Notes: a model not told the origin generated them from the letters alone. A stretch of DNA of 9,098 nt from an uncultured Verrucomicrobiales bacterium (GCA_937983475.1 CALJZV010000179.1:1-9098), one strand, 5' to 3'; counted from the stretch's first letter, positions 1 through 6,569 are shown. Program-made: numbers and translations.

Positions 1-20
1 AAGCAAGCTTTACACGGCAA

Positions 21-57
21 GAAAGTAAAAACTCCGCTGGTTATCACCAGCGGAGTT
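21..57 (-). terminator. Rho-independent terminator of groEL
   Basis: A perfect inverted repeat with 11-bp arms (30-40 and 47-57, core arm ACTCCGCTGG) and a 6-nt loop lies 32 bp past the groEL stop. Read leftward, the stem is followed by TTTTACTTTC, which serves as a U-rich tract. Stem, loop and tract together make a standard intrinsic terminator. It closes the dnaK-to-groEL block. Confidence 0.9.
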
Positions 58-89
58 CGCGTTTCTTCAGTTCCTCCGAAAGTTTGGAC

Positions 90-1721
90 TTAGTAGTCCA
101 TGCCGCCGTGGCCGTGAGGCGCCGCGGGAGCGGGCTTTTCCTTCTCGGGCACTTCGGTGATCAGGCACTCGGTCGTGAGCAGGAGGCCCGCGATGGAGCT
201 GGCGTTCTGCAGGGCAGAGCGCGTCACTTTCTTCGGGTCCACGACGCCGGCCTTGACGAGGTCCACGTATTCGCCAGTGGCGACATTGTAGCCTTCGTTG
301 CCTTTGCGGCGCTTGACTTCCTGCACGATGAGCGAGCCTTCGACGCCGGCATTCAACGCCAAGGCGCGGAGGGGCGCTTCAACGGCTTTCTTGACGATCT
401 CGACGCCGATTTGTTCGTCGGTATCGCTGAGTTTGACGTTTTCGATGGCCGAAAGGGTGCGGAGCAGAGCCACGCCACCGCCAGGAACGATGCCTTCTTC
501 CACCGCAGCGCGGGTCGCGTGCAGGGCGTCCTCGACGCGGGCTTTCTTTTCCTTCATCTCGGTTTCGGTCGCAGCGCCGACATTGATGACGGCCACGCCA
601 CCGGCGAGCTTGGCCAGGCGTTCCTGTAGTTTTTCGCGGTCGTAATCGGAGGTGGTTTCCTCGATCTGGCGGCGAATCTGGCTTACGCGGCCCTGGATGT
701 CCTTGGAGCTGCCGTTGCCTTCGACGATGGTGGTGTTTTCCTTGTCCACAACGATGGTCTTGGCGCGGCCGCAATCTTCGAGGCCGATGCTCTCGAGCTT
801 GATGCCGAGGTCTTCACTGATGAACTTGCCACCAGTGAGGATCGCGATGTCTTCGCACATGGCCTTGCGGCGATCGCCGAAGCCAGGGGCCTTGACGGCG
901 CAAACATTCAAGGTGCCACGCAGCTTGTTGACCACGAGGGTCGCCAGCGCTTCGCCTTCGACTTCCTCAGCGATGATCAACAGGGGCTTGCCGACCTTGG
1001 CCACTTTTTCGAGCAGCGGGAGCATGTCCTTCAGGTTGCTGATCTTCTTCTCGAAAATCAGGATGTAGGCGTCCTCCAGCTTGCATTCCATGGTCTCGGC
1101 GTTGGTGACGAAATAAGGTGAGAGGTACCCCTTGTCGAACTGCATGCCTTCGACCACGTCGAGGGTGGTTTCGATGGACTTGGCTTCTTCAACGGTGATC
1201 GTGCCGTCCTTGCCGACCTTGTCCATGGCGTCGGCGATGATTTCGCCGATGGTGGTGTCCCAGTTGGCGGAAACGGTGGCGACCTGCTTGATTTCCTCCT
1301 TGTCCTTGACCTTCTTGGCGATCTTGGCGAGCTGCTCGGTGGCGGCGTCCACGGCTTTCTGGATGCCGCGTTGGATGCCGATCGGGTTGGCGCCGCTGGT
1401 CACGTACTTGAGGCCTTCGCGGTAGATGGCTTCGGCCAGGACGGTCGCGGTGGTGGTGCCGTCGCCAGCGGTGTCGCTGGTCTTGCTGGCCACTTCGCGG
1501 ACCATCTGGGCGCCCATGTTTTCATAGGGGTCTTCCAGTTCGATTTCCTTGGCGACAGTGACGCCGTCCTTGGTCACGGTCGGGGAGCCGAATTTTTTGT
1601 CGAGCACCACGTTGCGGCCTTTGGGGCCGAGGGTGGCGGTGACGGCCTTGGCGAGTTTCTGCACGCCCTTCAACAGGGACTGACGCGCAACTTCATCGAA
1701 TACGAGTTGTTTTGCTGCCAT
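90..1721 (-). CDS. groEL: Chaperonin GroEL (Hsp60, 543 aa)
   Basis: GroEL is the 14-subunit, ATP-driven cytoplasmic folding cage that works with the GroES lid. The protein is full length for the family (about 540-550 aa) and aligns from the first residue. Visible landmarks are the nucleotide-binding LGPKGRNV stretch at 31-38, the KDG at 51-53 (Asp52), the GDGTTTATVLA motif at 86-96 with Asp87, and the late ARVEDALHATRAAVEEG segment containing the third ATPase aspartate. The C-terminus is HGHGGMDY, a short tail in place of the repeated GGM of Escherichia coli. It is last in the block, 115 bp after groES, and is followed by a terminator. No Shine-Dalgarno is visible before the ATG, whose leader is very A/T-rich. 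The product is certain. Confidence 0.98.
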   Translation of the reverse strand: MAAKQLVFDEVARQSLLKGVQKLAKAVTATLGPKGRNVVLDKKFGSPTVTKDGVTVAKEIELEDPYENMGAQMVREVASKTSDTAGDGTTTATVLAEAIYREGLKYVTSGANPIGIQRGIQKAVDAATEQLAKIAKKVKDKEEIKQVATVSANWDTTIGEIIADAMDKVGKDGTITVEEAKSIETTLDVVEGMQFDKGYLSPYFVTNAETMECKLEDAYILIFEKKISNLKDMLPLLEKVAKVGKPLLIIAEEVEGEALATLVVNKLRGTLNVCAVKAPGFGDRRKAMCEDIAILTGGKFISEDLGIKLESIGLEDCGRAKTIVVDKENTTIVEGNGSSKDIQGRVSQIRRQIEETTSDYDREKLQERLAKLAGGVAVINVGAATETEMKEKKARVEDALHATRAAVEEGIVPGGGVALLRTLSAIENVKLSDTDEQIGVEIVKKAVEAPLRALALNAGVEGSLIVQEVKRRKGNEGYNVATGEYVDLVKAGVVDPKKVTRSALQNASSIAGLLLTTECLITEVPEKEKPAPAAPHGHGGMDY

Positions 1722-1730
1722 ATTTTTTAA

Positions 1731-1835
1731 GAGTTTTAAGTTTTAAATTTTAAGTTTTGAGTTTCGGGCTACGGCTCTTGGCTGTCGGCTACAGGCTTGT
1801 TCCCATGGCCTCCCGCCCAGCGCCTGTCGCTTCCA
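1731..1835. repeat. Degenerate 7-bp periodic repeat in the groES-groEL spacer
   Basis: Nearly the whole spacer falls into heptads in one phase. From 1731 the units are GAGTTTT, AAGTTTT, AAATTTT, AAGTTTT, GAGTTTC, then GGGCTAC, GGCTCTT, GGCTGTC, GGCTACA, GGCTTGT. After one unit that does not fit (TCCCATG, 1801-1807), units beginning GC start at 1808, 1815, 1822 and 1829. An A/T-rich half lies next to groEL and a GGCT/GCC-rich half next to groES. It resembles the short tandemly repeated heptamers known from some bacterial intergenic regions. It contains no ORF. Its function, if any, is unknown. It would be transcribed within the groESL message. Confidence 0.65.
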
Positions 1836-1836
1836 A

Positions 1837-2130
1837 TTATTCGATGACGGCGAGAATGTCGTCGGAGCTGAGAATCTTGTACTCCTTGCCGTCAATTTTG
1901 ATTTCCGTGCCGCCATATTTGCTGACGAGCACGCGGTCGCCCTTCTTGACTTCAAAGGGGACTTTCTTGCCGTTTTCGTCGGTTTTGCCGGTGCCCAGCG
2001 CCACGACGATGCTTTCCTGGGGCTTTTCCTTGGCGGTGTCCGGGATGATGATGCCGCCCTTTTTGACTTCTTTTTCCTCGGCGGGTTCCACGAGGACGCG
2101 GTCGCCGATTGGTTTCACATTGAGTGCCAT
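1837..2130 (-). CDS. groES: Co-chaperonin GroES (Hsp10, 97 aa)
   Basis: GroES is the heptameric lid that caps GroEL and closes the folding chamber. The 97-residue protein shows the whole family pattern: VKPIGDRVLVEP near the N-terminus, the mobile loop KKGGIIIPDTAKEKPQE that contacts GroEL, then a VVALGTGK turn and the VLVSKYGGTEIKIDGKEY core, ending in the C-terminal strand DDILAVIE. The start at 2130 matches the family start. The reading frame is open upstream, but that extra sequence does not look like GroES and overlaps the DUF2703 gene. An AGGA lies 14 nt before the ATG, farther than usual. It sits 79 bp downstream of the DUF2703 gene and 115 bp upstream of groEL, so co-transcription is likely. 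Confidence 0.97.
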   Translation of the reverse strand: MALNVKPIGDRVLVEPAEEKEVKKGGIIIPDTAKEKPQESIVVALGTGKTDENGKKVPFEVKKGDRVLVSKYGGTEIKIDGKEYKILSSDDILAVIE

Positions 2131-2209
2131 AGTTTTGTTTTTTTTCCTGTTTTTCTGATTTGTTAACGAATCAAGAGACCCCGCCGCACTCGCGGACGGG
2201 AAAGTTTTC

Positions 2210-2617
2210 CTAATTTTTTCCGAAACGAAGGCCGCAGTCGCAGCCGACTTCCATGCAGGCCGCCGCATAGACCAATTCCGCAGGGATGACTTCATGTTTT
2301 GCGCCCCGGAACTCAATGGTTCGGCAGGCGGTTGGTTTTCCAATCAAATCCGAGCAGCTTCCGCAGCTTGATTTGGAGGCTCGCGCTCCTTGGAGGCGAT
2401 GTTCCACGGGGACACCGTTCACAAAGATGGAGTTGGATTGATGGACCTGGCTTGGCGGCAGCTTGACTTCCACGAACTGAACGAGATAACCGTTTTGCGG
2501 ACACGCCTGTTGCATGGCTGCGATCATTTGCCGAAGAGCGCTGCCCGTGTCCGAGCAGCGGTCGCAAGTGTCGCCGCTCTGATCCAAATGACGCCATTCA
2601 ATAATGATGGTTTTCAT
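2210..2617 (-). CDS. DUF2703-type cysteine-rich protein (135 aa)
   Basis: Function unknown. The opening MKTIIIEWRHL followed by GDTCDRC, the central SNSIFVNGVPVEHRL, the SCGSC pair and the late CRTIEFRG...HEVIPAELVYAAA match my memory of the DUF2703 family. That family consists of small soluble proteins, some found near metal or arsenic genes. Nine of 135 residues are cysteine (18, 21, 39, 85, 88, 98, 121, 126, 128), including CxxC at 18-21 and 85-88 and CxC at 126-128. This pattern suits metal binding or thiol redox work. There is no signal peptide or membrane segment. An in-frame TTG two codons upstream (2623) is a possible start, but the AGGAG lies 7 nt before the ATG and only 1 nt before the TTG, so the ATG is preferred. 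It lies between dnaK (29-bp gap) and groES (79-bp gap) on the same strand, which suggests co-expression with the chaperones. Confidence 0.85.
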   Translation of the reverse strand: MKTIIIEWRHLDQSGDTCDRCSDTGSALRQMIAAMQQACPQNGYLVQFVEVKLPPSQVHQSNSIFVNGVPVEHRLQGARASKSSCGSCSDLIGKPTACRTIEFRGAKHEVIPAELVYAAACMEVGCDCGLRFGKN

Positions 2618-2624
2618 GGCCAAT

Positions 2625-2629
2625 CTCCT
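2625..2629 (-). promoter_or_regulatory. Shine-Dalgarno AGGAG of the DUF2703 gene
   Basis: AGGAG with a 7-nt spacer to the ATG at 2617, inside the 29-bp gap after the dnaK stop. It decides between the ATG and the upstream TTG at 2623. It is one of the few well-placed ribosome binding sites in the window. Confidence 0.75.
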
Positions 2630-2646
2630 GTGAACCTGCCTCTTAG

Positions 2647-4593
2647 CTATTTCTTTTCATCCACCACTTCGGCGTCGATGATTGGACCCTCGTCCTTCTT
2701 CTTCTCGTCGGCTTCGGTTTTCGGTTCGGAGTCCGGGCCTGGTTGAGGACCAGCGCCAGCCTGGCCGGCTTTGGCTTGTTCGGCGGCGGCTTTGTAAAGT
2801 TCGGCGGAAACTTCCTGCCAGGCGGCGTTCAATTTTTCCGAGGCCGATTTGATCGCGGCGGTGTCGCTGCCCTTGAGCGCTTCTTTCACTTCGTTGACAG
2901 CGCCCTCGATCTTGCTCTTGGACTCGGACGAGATTTTGTCGGCGTTGTCCTTAAGCATTTTCTCGCTGCGATAGACGGCATTGTCCGCCTCGTTGCGGGT
3001 TTCAATTTCCTCGCGCTTCTTTTTGTCATCCTCGGCGTGCAGTTCGGCGTCCTTGCGCATCTTCTCGATCTCGTCCTTGGAGAGGCCGCTGCTGGCGGTG
3101 ATGGTGATTTTCTGCTCCTTGCCGGTGCCAAGGTCCTTGTCGCTGACGTGCAGGATGCCGTTGGCGTCAATGTCGAACGTGACCTCGATCTGCGGCATGC
3201 CCATCGGCGCGGGCGGAATGCCGTCCAAATGAAATTTGCCGATGGTCTTGTTGCCATGCACCATCGGTCGCTCGCCCTGCAATACGTGAATTTCCACGCC
3301 GGGTTGATTGTCGCTGGCTGTGGAGAAAATCTCCGATTTGCGCGTCGGAATGGTTGTGTTGCGCTCGATGAGCCGCGTGAACACGCCGCCGCGGGTTTCA
3401 ATGCCGAGCGAGAGCGGGGTGACGTCGAGCAGAAGCACGTCCTTGACTTCGCCCTTGAGCACGCCGGCCTGAATCGCCGCGCCGACCGCCACGACTTCGT
3501 CGGGATTCACGCCCTGATGGGGCACCTTGTTGACGAGCGACTTGGCGACTTCCACGACGCGGGGCATGCGGGTCATGCCGCCGACGAGCACCAGTTCGTC
3601 AATCTTGTCAGCGCCGAGGTCGGCGTCCTTCAAGCAGGCTTTGACGGGGGCGATGGTGCGCTCGAACAGGTCGTCGCAGATCTGCTCCATCCTGGAGCGG
3701 GTCAGCTTGGTGCTGATGTGCTTGGGTCCGCTCGCATCCGCCGTGATGAACGGCAGGTTGATTTCATACTGCTGCGAGCTGGAAAGCGCGATTTTGGCCT
3801 TCTCGGCCTCTTCCTTGATGCGCTGCAACGCGTCGGGCTGCTTGCGCAAATCCATCCCCTGCTCCTTTTTGAATTCATCGAGAATCCAGTCCATGATGCG
3901 ATTGTCCCAGTCGTCGCCGCCCAAGTGAGTGTCGCCGTTGGTGGCCTTTACTTCAAAGACGCCGTCGCCGATCTCCAGGACGGAAATATCGAACGTGCCG
4001 CCGCCTAAATCGTAAACGGCGATTTCCTCGTCCTTCTTTTTGTCGAGACCGTAGGCCAGCGAAGCGGCCGTCGGCTCGTTGATGATGCGCAGCACTTCCA
4101 GCCCAGCGATCTTGCCGGCGTCCTTGGTGGCCTGGCGCTGGGAGTCGTTGAAGTAAGCCGGAACAGTGATGACCGCTTGGGTGATTTTTTCGCCAAGGCG
4201 CATTTCGGCGTCGGCCTTTAATTTGCCGAGAATCATCGCGGAAATTTCCGGGGGGGTAAACTGCTTGGGCTTGCCGTCCACTTCGACTTCCACGGCGGCA
4301 TCGCCGTTGGCGGCCTTGACCACCTTGTAAGGGACGCGTTTCAGCTCCTCCTGGACCTCGTCAAATTTGCGGCCCATGAAGCGCTTGACAGAGTAAACGG
4401 TGTTGCGGGGGTTGGTGACAGCCTGGCGCTTGGCGGCCTCGCCCACCAGCCGCTCGCCGCTTTTTGAGAACGCCACGACCGACGGCGTGGTGCGTTTGCC
4501 TTCCGAGTTTTCCAGCACCACCGGCTCCCCGCCTTCCATGACAGCCATGCAGGAGTTGGTCGTGCCCAAATCAATTCCGAGTACTTTTGCCAT
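2647..4593 (-). CDS. dnaK: Molecular chaperone DnaK (Hsp70, 648 aa)
   Basis: DnaK is the cytoplasmic ATP-dependent Hsp70 that binds exposed hydrophobic segments and cycles with DnaJ and GrpE. The length is normal for the family (about 610-650). In order: the phosphate-1 loop GIDLGTTNS at residues 6-14, INEPTAASLAYG, the phosphate-2 motif DLGGGTFD near 195, the adenosine motif LVGGMTRMP near 338, and the interdomain linker and start of the substrate domain LLLDVTPLSLGIET near 386. These are followed by the beta-sandwich and the helical lid. The charged tail ends in GPIIDAEVVDEKK, the common bacterial DnaK ending. It is first in the leftward chaperone block. No grpE, dnaJ or hrcA lies in the window. 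No Shine-Dalgarno lies at normal distance; the nearest AGGA is 23 nt away. Confidence 0.98.
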   Translation of the reverse strand: MAKVLGIDLGTTNSCMAVMEGGEPVVLENSEGKRTTPSVVAFSKSGERLVGEAAKRQAVTNPRNTVYSVKRFMGRKFDEVQEELKRVPYKVVKAANGDAAVEVEVDGKPKQFTPPEISAMILGKLKADAEMRLGEKITQAVITVPAYFNDSQRQATKDAGKIAGLEVLRIINEPTAASLAYGLDKKKDEEIAVYDLGGGTFDISVLEIGDGVFEVKATNGDTHLGGDDWDNRIMDWILDEFKKEQGMDLRKQPDALQRIKEEAEKAKIALSSSQQYEINLPFITADASGPKHISTKLTRSRMEQICDDLFERTIAPVKACLKDADLGADKIDELVLVGGMTRMPRVVEVAKSLVNKVPHQGVNPDEVVAVGAAIQAGVLKGEVKDVLLLDVTPLSLGIETRGGVFTRLIERNTTIPTRKSEIFSTASDNQPGVEIHVLQGERPMVHGNKTIGKFHLDGIPPAPMGMPQIEVTFDIDANGILHVSDKDLGTGKEQKITITASSGLSKDEIEKMRKDAELHAEDDKKKREEIETRNEADNAVYRSEKMLKDNADKISSESKSKIEGAVNEVKEALKGSDTAAIKSASEKLNAAWQEVSAELYKAAAEQAKAGQAGAGPQPGPDSEPKTEADEKKKDEGPIIDAEVVDEKK

Positions 4594-4597
4594 AAAA

Positions 4598-4620
4598 TTT
4601 TAAAAGGTTTTAAAAATCCT
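4598..4620 (-). promoter_or_regulatory. A/T palindrome in the dnaK leader, with distant AGGA
   Basis: The leader just before the dnaK ATG contains two copies of the self-complementary octamer TTTTAAAA separated by 2 bp (4598-4605 and 4608-4615). In the mRNA an AGGA precedes this block by 1 nt, and 4 nt separate the block from the ATG. Folding the 18-nt block would bring the AGGA to an effective 5 nt from the start codon. The repeat is plain; a role in translation is inference, because an all-A/U hairpin is weak and its loop would be tight. Confidence 0.3.
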
Positions 4621-4644
4621 GATTTCTAAGGAGCAATGCGAATA

Positions 4645-4670
4645 CCACGGGGAACAAAGATTTATAAAAG
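4645..4670 (-). promoter_or_regulatory. Weak sigma32-like promoter candidate for dnaK
   Basis: Reading toward dnaK, CTTTTAT (4670-4664) is followed after 11 nt by CCCCGTGG (4652-4645), about 50 bp before the ATG. The heat-shock sigma factor consensus is CTTGAAA and CCCCATnT. The CCCC core fits well and the -35 element only partly. Placement is right for dnaK, but whether this organism uses such a sigma factor cannot be told from the window. Confidence 0.25.
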
Positions 4671-4692
4671 TCTTTCGGAAAAGCACTTATAA
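4662..4692. promoter_or_regulatory. Inverted repeat upstream of dnaK, possible operator
   Basis: TTATAAAAGT (4662-4671) and ACTTATAA (4685-4692) form an imperfect inverted repeat, identical except for two extra A in the left arm, with a 13-nt spacer. The right arm is itself part of the perfect palindrome ACTTATAAGT (4685-4694). A third TTATAA follows at 4697-4702, exactly 10 bp after the second. The cluster overlaps the candidate dnaK promoter, as an operator would. It does not match CIRCE. The regulator is unknown. Confidence 0.3.
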
Positions 4693-4936
4693 GTATTTAT
4701 AAACCCTTTGCCTTGATTTGATGTGAGCCATTCTGACGCGATTTTAATAATTCTGTCACACCTTGTGTGCCAAATATGGTTGAGGAACACGGCTGTGAGC
4801 CAAGGCAACCACGCTGGACAAACGGAGTGATTTAAAGGGGTGTGGTGATTTAGGCGGACCAGCCTTTTGGCTAATTAAAAGTCACACTGTTCCATTTCGG
4901 TTGTTTTTCAAATGTTTCTCGAAAAAAAGCCGCTCT

Positions 4937-4956
4937 TCGAACGGAAATTTGTTCGA
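4937..4956. promoter_or_regulatory. TCGAAC-N8-GTTCGA inverted repeat upstream of the TPR gene
   Basis: Perfect 6-bp arms around an 8-nt A/T-rich spacer, ending 39 bp before the TPR-gene ATG. The half site CGAAC/GTTCG is like that of Gram-positive LexA boxes, but those have a 4-nt spacer, so this is not a standard LexA site. It could be an operator for the TPR-mtnA pair or chance. Confidence 0.25.
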
Positions 4957-4995
4957 CATCGGGGTAAAACTTAGCGATAAATCAGTATCATCCGT

Positions 4996-5421
4996 ATGCC
5001 TAAAAACACGCTTCGCAAAAAGCTAACGCGCCAGGAGCAACGGGACCTCGATATTGAGATCGCATTTCTGGAGGGCGTGTTGCGGCGCGACCCTGAATTT
5101 GTGGAGGCTTTGCAGATTTTGGGAGACGATTACACCCGGCGCGGCATGGTGGAAAAAGGGCTGGAAGTGGATGAGCAGCTTTCCCGCCTGCGCCCCGACG
5201 ATCCGCTGGTTTATTATAACCTGGCCTGTAGTTATTCCCTGTCCGAACGCTTTGAATTGGCGGCGGCGGCATTGGAGCGGGCGCTGGAACTGGGCTACCG
5301 GGATTTCAAGTGGATGTCCCGCGATCCGGATCTTCGTAACCTGCGCCTGAATCCCTGCTATAAGAAAATACGCGCAAAGCTGCGTCTGTTGCGTTACCGC
5401 AAGGTCAACAGCCAAGGTTGA
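4996..5421 (+). CDS. Small tetratricopeptide-repeat protein (141 aa)
   Basis: A short soluble protein built mostly of two TPR units: roughly residues 36-69 (LGDDYTRRGMVEKGLEVDEQ, ending in RPDDP) and 70-103 (YYNLACSYSLSERFELAAAA, then LERALELG). The N-terminus is basic and charged (KNTLRKKLTRQEQR) and predicted helical. The C-terminus is very basic (KKIRAKLRLLRYRKV). TPRs are helical-hairpin scaffolds for protein-protein contact; no catalytic residues are seen. No signal peptide or membrane segment is visible. No Shine-Dalgarno precedes the ATG. It lies 38 bp upstream of the MtnA-type gene on the same strand with no terminator between, so the two are probably co-transcribed, though no functional link is known to me. 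The partner is unknown. Confidence 0.85.
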   Translation: MPKNTLRKKLTRQEQRDLDIEIAFLEGVLRRDPEFVEALQILGDDYTRRGMVEKGLEVDEQLSRLRPDDPLVYYNLACSYSLSERFELAAAALERALELGYRDFKWMSRDPDLRNLRLNPCYKKIRAKLRLLRYRKVNSQG

Positions 5422-5459
5422 CTCTCGGGAATCGGGACATCTTTTGGTAAAATATAACT

Positions 5460-6569
5460 ATGAATGTCACCGTTCGCGGCCGCAGCCAGCATTTCCGCAC
5501 TGTCTGGTTTGACTCCAAACGCAACCGGGTTTGCCTCATTGAGCAGCGCCTGCTGCCGCACAATTTTCGGATAGTCACCAGCGCTACCTACCGCGAAACC
5601 GCCAAGGCCATCAAGGACATGGTTGTACGCGGCGCCGGCGCCATCGGCGCGACCGCCGCTTACGGGCTGGCACAGGGCGCCAGGGCCTTTGTTGGCGACA
5701 GCGCAGCCCGGTTCAACCGCTACCTGGACGTGGTGTATCTGACTTTGAAAAATGCCCGCCCGACGGCCGTGGACCCGGTCAACGCGATGGATCAGGTGCG
5801 CGCCACGATGGATGCGGGGAAAACCGTGGCTGAAAAGAAAAAAATCGCTTTGGAGGCAGCGCAGGCTTTTGCCGATGAAGACGTGGAACACTGCGAAGCC
5901 ATTGGAAAGCATGGCGTCAAGCTCGTCCGCAACCGCATGCGCATACTTACCCACTGCAACGCGGGATGGCTGGCCTTTGTGGATGTCGGCACCGCGACAG
6001 CTCCCCTTTATGCCGCTCAAAAGGCCGGGAAAAAATTTCATGTTTTTTGCGACGAAACCCGTCCCCGTTGCCAAGGCGCGACCTTGACCGCATGGGAATT
6101 GGCCCAGCAAAAGATCCCGCACGACATCATTGCCGACAATGCCGCAGGACATCTCATGCAGCGGGGCGAGATTGACCTGGTCATCGTCGGCAGCGACCGC
6201 ACCTTGGGGCGCACAGGAGAGGTGGCCAACAAAATTGGCACCTACACCAAGGCGGTTTTGGCCAAGCGGCACAAGATTCCTTTTTTCGTGGCCATTCCGC
6301 TTTCGACCATCGACTGGAACCTGAAGTCCGGGATGGACATTCCTATTGAGGAGCGCCACGCCAGCGAAGTGCTGGGGGCATGGGGTGTGACTGTGGACAA
6401 GGAACGCCGCACCATTCGCGTGGCCAACCCGGGCAGCAGCGCCCGGAATCCCGGATTCGATGTAACCCCGCCGGAATTAATCACCGGCATCATCACACCG
6501 GAGGGTATTTTCAAGCCCAAGGACCTTTGGAAAAACCGCAAGCGGCTTGGATTCAAAGGCTCTCGATAG
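5460..6569 (+). CDS. mtnA: MtnA-type S-methyl-5-thioribose-1-phosphate isomerase (369 aa)
   Basis: A cytoplasmic aldose-phosphate isomerase of the MtnA/eIF2B-alpha-like family. MtnA converts 5-methylthioribose-1-phosphate to the ribulose form in methionine salvage, and some relatives act on 5-deoxyribose-1-phosphate. Motifs in order: VVRGAGAIGATAAYG at 55-69 (phosphosugar binding), ILTHCNAGWLA at 162-172 with the catalytic Cys166, DETRPRCQGATLTAWEL at 198-214, DNAAGHLM at 226-233, VGSDR at 243-247 with the catalytic Asp246, ANKIGTY at 256-262, and FDVTPPELITGIIT near the C-terminus. The length is normal to slightly long. The usual family motif GADRIAANGD is here GSDRTLGRTGE, so the substrate may differ. 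No other salvage gene lies in the window. No Shine-Dalgarno is seen before the ATG. Confidence 0.9.
   Translation: MNVTVRGRSQHFRTVWFDSKRNRVCLIEQRLLPHNFRIVTSATYRETAKAIKDMVVRGAGAIGATAAYGLAQGARAFVGDSAARFNRYLDVVYLTLKNARPTAVDPVNAMDQVRATMDAGKTVAEKKKIALEAAQAFADEDVEHCEAIGKHGVKLVRNRMRILTHCNAGWLAFVDVGTATAPLYAAQKAGKKFHVFCDETRPRCQGATLTAWELAQQKIPHDIIADNAAGHLMQRGEIDLVIVGSDRTLGRTGEVANKIGTYTKAVLAKRHKIPFFVAIPLSTIDWNLKSGMDIPIEERHASEVLGAWGVTVDKERRTIRVANPGSSARNPGFDVTPPELITGIITPEGIFKPKDLWKNRKRLGFKGSR

Larger units (their letters stand above)
4594..4995. other. Divergent dnaK / TPR-gene intergenic region
   Basis: 402 bp without a supportable gene. It must hold the promoters for the leftward chaperone block and the rightward TPR-mtnA pair. 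Besides the inverted repeats listed separately, it contains: a 9-bp direct repeat TGTGAGCCA at 4722-4730 and 4794-4802; an 8-bp direct repeat GTGATTTA at 4827-4834 and 4845-4852; a small inverted repeat CACAC-CTT-GTGTG at 4757-4769; and an AGCC-TTTT-GGCT hairpin at 4861-4872. I saw no CIRCE element (TTAGCACTC-N9-GAGTGCTAA), no tRNA and no riboswitch core that I recognise. Confidence 0.7.

Noticed and set aside
84..629. 181-codon open frame on the + strand opposite groEL
   Set aside because: It mirrors the groEL frame in a GC-rich gene and its translation shows no family features.
2181..2200. GCACTC near groES as part of a CIRCE operator
   Set aside because: Only one partial half site is present (GAGTGCGG on the coding strand), with no partner at the 9-nt spacing. 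It is better read as a short CCGC-GAGT-GCGG hairpin.
2131..2343. N-terminal extension of groES from an upstream ATG at 2343
   Set aside because: GroES is complete from 2130. The extra 71 residues are unlike the family and overlap the DUF2703 coding sequence.
2743..4008. 421-codon open frame on the + strand, antisense to dnaK
   Set aside because: Long antisense frames opposite dnaK are a known by-product of its codon bias. The translation has no recognisable domain and lies wholly over the conserved dnaK sequence.
4757..4872. Small RNA gene or riboswitch from the CACAC-CTT-GTGTG and AGCC-TTTT-GGCT hairpins
   Set aside because: The stems are only 4-5 bp, there is no following U-tract, and no known aptamer core is visible.
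5394..6359. 321-codon open frame on the - strand opposite mtnA
   Set aside because: mtnA carries all catalytic motifs on the + strand. The antisense product resembles nothing and would overlap the end of the TPR gene.
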